Of a DNA stretch of 64,000 nt, positions 61,401-64,000 are shown in pieces. Source of the DNA: Glandiceps talaboti (Eukaryota; Hemichordata; Enteropneusta; Spengelidae); NCBI RefSeq assembly GCF_964340395.1, contig NC_135569.1:15455519-15519518 (forward strand), read 5' to 3'. Position 1 is the first letter of the stretch. Each line of letters begins with the position of its first letter. The notes beneath the pieces are model-generated. The model ran no database searches. It saw nothing but the letters and a program-made list of their open reading frames with translations, and was not told where the DNA came from. The position numbers were made by a program, and so were the translations under genes.

Positions 61401-62945
61401 ATTTTATATTGACGATAGTTGGATAAATTTTATATTGACGATAGTTGGATAGATTTTATATTGACGATAGTTGGATAGATTTTATATTGATGATAGTTGG
61501 ATGGATTTTACATTGACGATAGTTGGATAGCTTTTATATTGACGATATTGGATAGATTTTATATTGACGATAGTTGGATAGATTTTATATTGACGATAGT
61601 TGGATAGATTTTACATTGACGATAGTTGGATAGATTTTATATTGACGATAGTTGGATAGCTTTTATATTGGCGATAGTTGGATAGATTTTATATTGACGA
61701 TAGTTGGATAGATTTTATATTGACGATAGTTGGATAAATTTTATATTGACGATAGTTGGATAAATTTTATATTGGCGATAGTTGGATAGATTTCATATTG
61801 ACGATAGTTGGATAGATTTTATATTGGCGATAGTTGGATAGATTTTATATTGACGATAGTTGGATAAATTTTATATTGACGATAGTTGGATAAATTTTAT
61901 ATTGGCGATAGTTGGATAGATTTTATATTGACGATAGTTGGATAGATTTTATATTGACGATAGTTGGATAGATTTTATATTGACGATAGTTGGATAGATT
62001 TTATATTGACGATAGTTGGATAAATTTTATATTGACGATAGTTGGAAAGATTTTATATTGACGATAGTTGGATAGATTTTATATTGACGATAGTTGGATA
62101 GATTTTATATTGGCGATAGTTGGATAGATTTTATATTGACGATAGTTGGATAGATTTTATATTGACGATAGTTGGATAGATTTTATATTGACGATAGTTG
62201 GATAGATTTTATATTGACGATAGTTGGATAGATTTTATATTGACGATAGTTGGATAAATTTTATATTGACGATAGTTGGAAAGATTTTATATTGACGATA
62301 GTTGGATAGATTTTATATTGACGATAGTTGGATAGCTTTTATATTGACGATAGTTGGATAGATTTCATATTGACGATAGTTGGATAGATTTTATATTGAC
62401 GATAGTTGGATAGATTTTATATTGACGATAGTTGGATAGATTTTATATTGACGATAGTTGGATAGATTTTATATTGACGATAGTTGGATAGATTTTATAT
62501 TGACGATAGTTGGATAAATTTTATATTGACGATAGTTGGATAAATTTTATATTGACGATAGTTGGAAAGATTTTATATTGACGATAGTTGGATAGATTTT
62601 ATATTGACGATAGTTGGATAGATTTTATATTGATGATAGTTGGAAAGATTTCATATTGACGATAGTTGGAAAGATTTCATATTGACGATAGTTGGATAAA
62701 TTTTATATTGACGATAGTTGGATAAATTTTATATTGATGATAGTTGGATAGATTTTATATTGATGATAGTTGGATAGATTTTATATTGATGATAGTTGGA
62801 TAGATTTATATTGATGATAGTTGAATAGATTTCATATTGACGATAGTTGGATAGCTTTTATATTGACGATAGTTGGATAGCTTTTATATTGACGATAGTT
62901 GAATAGATTTCATATTGACGATAGTTGGATAGATTTTATATTGCA
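55470..62945. repeat. 26-bp minisatellite, about 287 copies
   Basis: gatagttggatagattttat plus attgac in 7.5 kb within one intron of the coiled-coil gene. Variants are ata/aaa (gataaatt), gaaag, tttcat, acattg and ggcgat. Cytosine at the ta(c)att position is enriched near both ends of the array. Non-coding (many TAGs). Confidence 0.98.
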
Positions 62946-62980
62946 GTTTTGAGAGATTTGTCATGCATACATTGGTCCTT

Positions 62981-63002
62981 AAGATACACCCTACCTGATA
63001 TA

Positions 63003-63035
<33 letters not shown>

Positions 63036-63049
63036 TACACCCTACCTGA
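62981..63049 (+). mobile_element. Poly(A)-only retroposon with target-site duplication
   Basis: aagatacaccctacctga occurs at 62981-62998 and 63032-63049. Between them are only tataat and about 27 A. A direct repeat of at least 16 bases flanking a bare poly(A) tail is the signature of LINE-driven target-primed insertion with extreme 5' truncation. Confidence 0.75.
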
Positions 63050-63234
63050 AATTAAACATACAATATTGAATAAAGCATACTTGTATTAGTCATAAAAGTG
63101 TGTAGTTTAGTTATGAATTTTAGAAATTAATATTATATATTAATATTTAAGTTGTATACTATAGTTGCCCTGACATGATGTAGTTAGGTAAGACTGGACA
63201 TAAAAATGACACTTGTTTGCTGTTCTGTTTTCAG

Positions 63235-63338
63235 AGGAAAGTCGTCTAGAAGCTGCCAATACTAAAGAGATGGAAGTAGAACATTTAAAAGAAAAACAAA
63301 GACTAATGGATGAAGACAAGAATTCATTGAATGAAAGG
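63235..63338 (+). CDS. Coiled-coil protein, exon F (gene continues beyond the window)
   Basis: The acceptor is ctgttctgttttcag, the donor GTAAGA, phase 1 in and 0 out. It encodes (E/Q)ESRLEAANTKEMEVEHLK then EKQRLMDEDKNSLNER, again a charged heptad helix. It joins exon D directly through Glu, or exon E through Gln. The protein is at least 287 residues by this window (301 with exon E; 22 of these from the probable first exon) and incomplete at its C-terminus. Confidence 0.8.
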
Positions 63339-63395
63339 GTAAGATATGATTAAATAGATTAAACTTTACTAGGGTTGGAGTGGTGATGTCTAAAT

Positions 63396-63955
63396 TTAGA
63401 TTGATTGGTATAGGGTGGGTATGTGAGATGGTGGGGGTATCTTGGTACAGAGTGGATATGTGAAATAGTGGGGGTATCTTGGTACAGAGTGGATATGTGA
63501 GATGGTGGGGGTAAGTTGGTACAGAGTGGATATGTGAAATAGTGGGGGTATCTTGGTACAGAGTGGATATGTGAGATGGTGGGGGTATCTTAGTACAGAG
63601 TGGATATGTGAAATAGTGGGGGTATCTTGGTACAGAGTGGATATGTGAGATGGTGGGGGTAACTTGGTACAGAGTGGATATGTGAAATAGTGGGGGTATC
63701 TTGGTACAGAGTGGATGTGTGAAATAGTGGGGGTATCTTGGTACAGAGTGGATATGTGAGATGGTGGGGGTATCTTGGTACAGAGTGGATATGTGAGATG
63801 GTGGGGGTATCTTGGTACAGAGTGGATATGTGAGATGGTGGGGGTATCTTGGTACAGAGTGGATATGTGAGATGGTGGGGGTATCTTGGTACAGAGTGGA
63901 TATGTGAAATAGTGGGGGTACATTTTGTATCTTGGTACAGGGTGGATATGTGATG
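63396..63955. repeat. 37-bp minisatellite, about 14 copies
   Basis: gtgggggtatcttggtacag plus agtggatatgtgagatg, alternating with tgaaatagt. It lies in the intron after exon F and reaches nearly to the window end. The minus open frame (YPHHLTYPLCTKI-type) is an artefact of the period. Confidence 0.95.
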
Positions 63956-64000
63956 TGGTGGTGGTAGAGATTTAAAGGAAAAGTCCAGTTACACTTTGTG

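Noticed and set aside
63396-63923. 175-codon minus frame
   Set aside because: Period of the 37-bp minisatellite. It shifts through three frames and has no splice sites.

Overview
The window reads as nuclear DNA of an intron-rich marine invertebrate animal. The coding parts are short exons with GT-AG borders, the non-coding parts are AT-rich, and there are CR1/jockey-type LINE, Penelope-like and MITE relics. Palindromic tacatgtacatgta strings and very large minisatellites are common. The protein architectures (pentraxin, mucin-like, adhesion-receptor-like helices) suit a deuterostome such as a hemichordate or lancelet, but the sequence alone does not fix the phylum. About 25 kb of the 64 kb is tandem repeat, in at least 14 unrelated families.

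Minus strand, 24.1 kb down to 1: a secreted or cell-surface protein gene. A TATA box (24151-24159) precedes a signal-peptide exon (23986-24097), a pentraxin-domain exon (15657-16283) and three small exons (10098-10198, 6752-6842, 4513-4733). The last three encode glycosylated helices resembling the helical part of a GAIN/GPS-type region. All intron phases agree (1,1,0,1), and the five exons join into one closed reading frame of 384 codons including the stop. PTS-rich sequence with the same entry phase lies at 14305-14497, as a decayed relic near 12.5 kb, and as a >3.3 kb uninterrupted mucin-like exon at 1-3316 that runs off the window. Whether that large exon is an alternative 3' part of this gene or belongs to a neighbouring paralogue cannot be decided here.

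Plus strand, about 31 or 42.6 kb to beyond 64 kb: a gene for a long coiled-coil protein. Clear exons are at 46570-46752, 47547-47708, 48984-49211, 51583-51715 and 63235-63338. There is a 42-nt phase-1 cassette exon at 53806-53847, a likely first coding exon at 42637-42702, and a more speculative one at 31347-31373. Its introns hold a 98-bp, a 100-bp and a 7.5-kb 26-bp array.

Mobile DNA: a 5'-truncated LINE with reverse transcriptase motifs (5.0-6.5 kb), a LINE C-terminal tail (14.8-15.2 kb), and a Penelope-like endonuclease relic (23.0-23.5 kb) with a MITE inserted in it. A second MITE with 9-bp target duplications lies at 46.3 kb. Other elements are two copies of a 0.4-kb foldback-containing repeat (12.06 and 53.2 kb), three copies of an element family of which two carry an internal 84-bp array (3.4, 10.3, 21.3 kb), and a retroposed poly(A) tract with target-site duplications (63.0 kb). 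The stretch 25.6-42.6 kb has no convincing gene apart from possible 5' exons of the coiled-coil gene.
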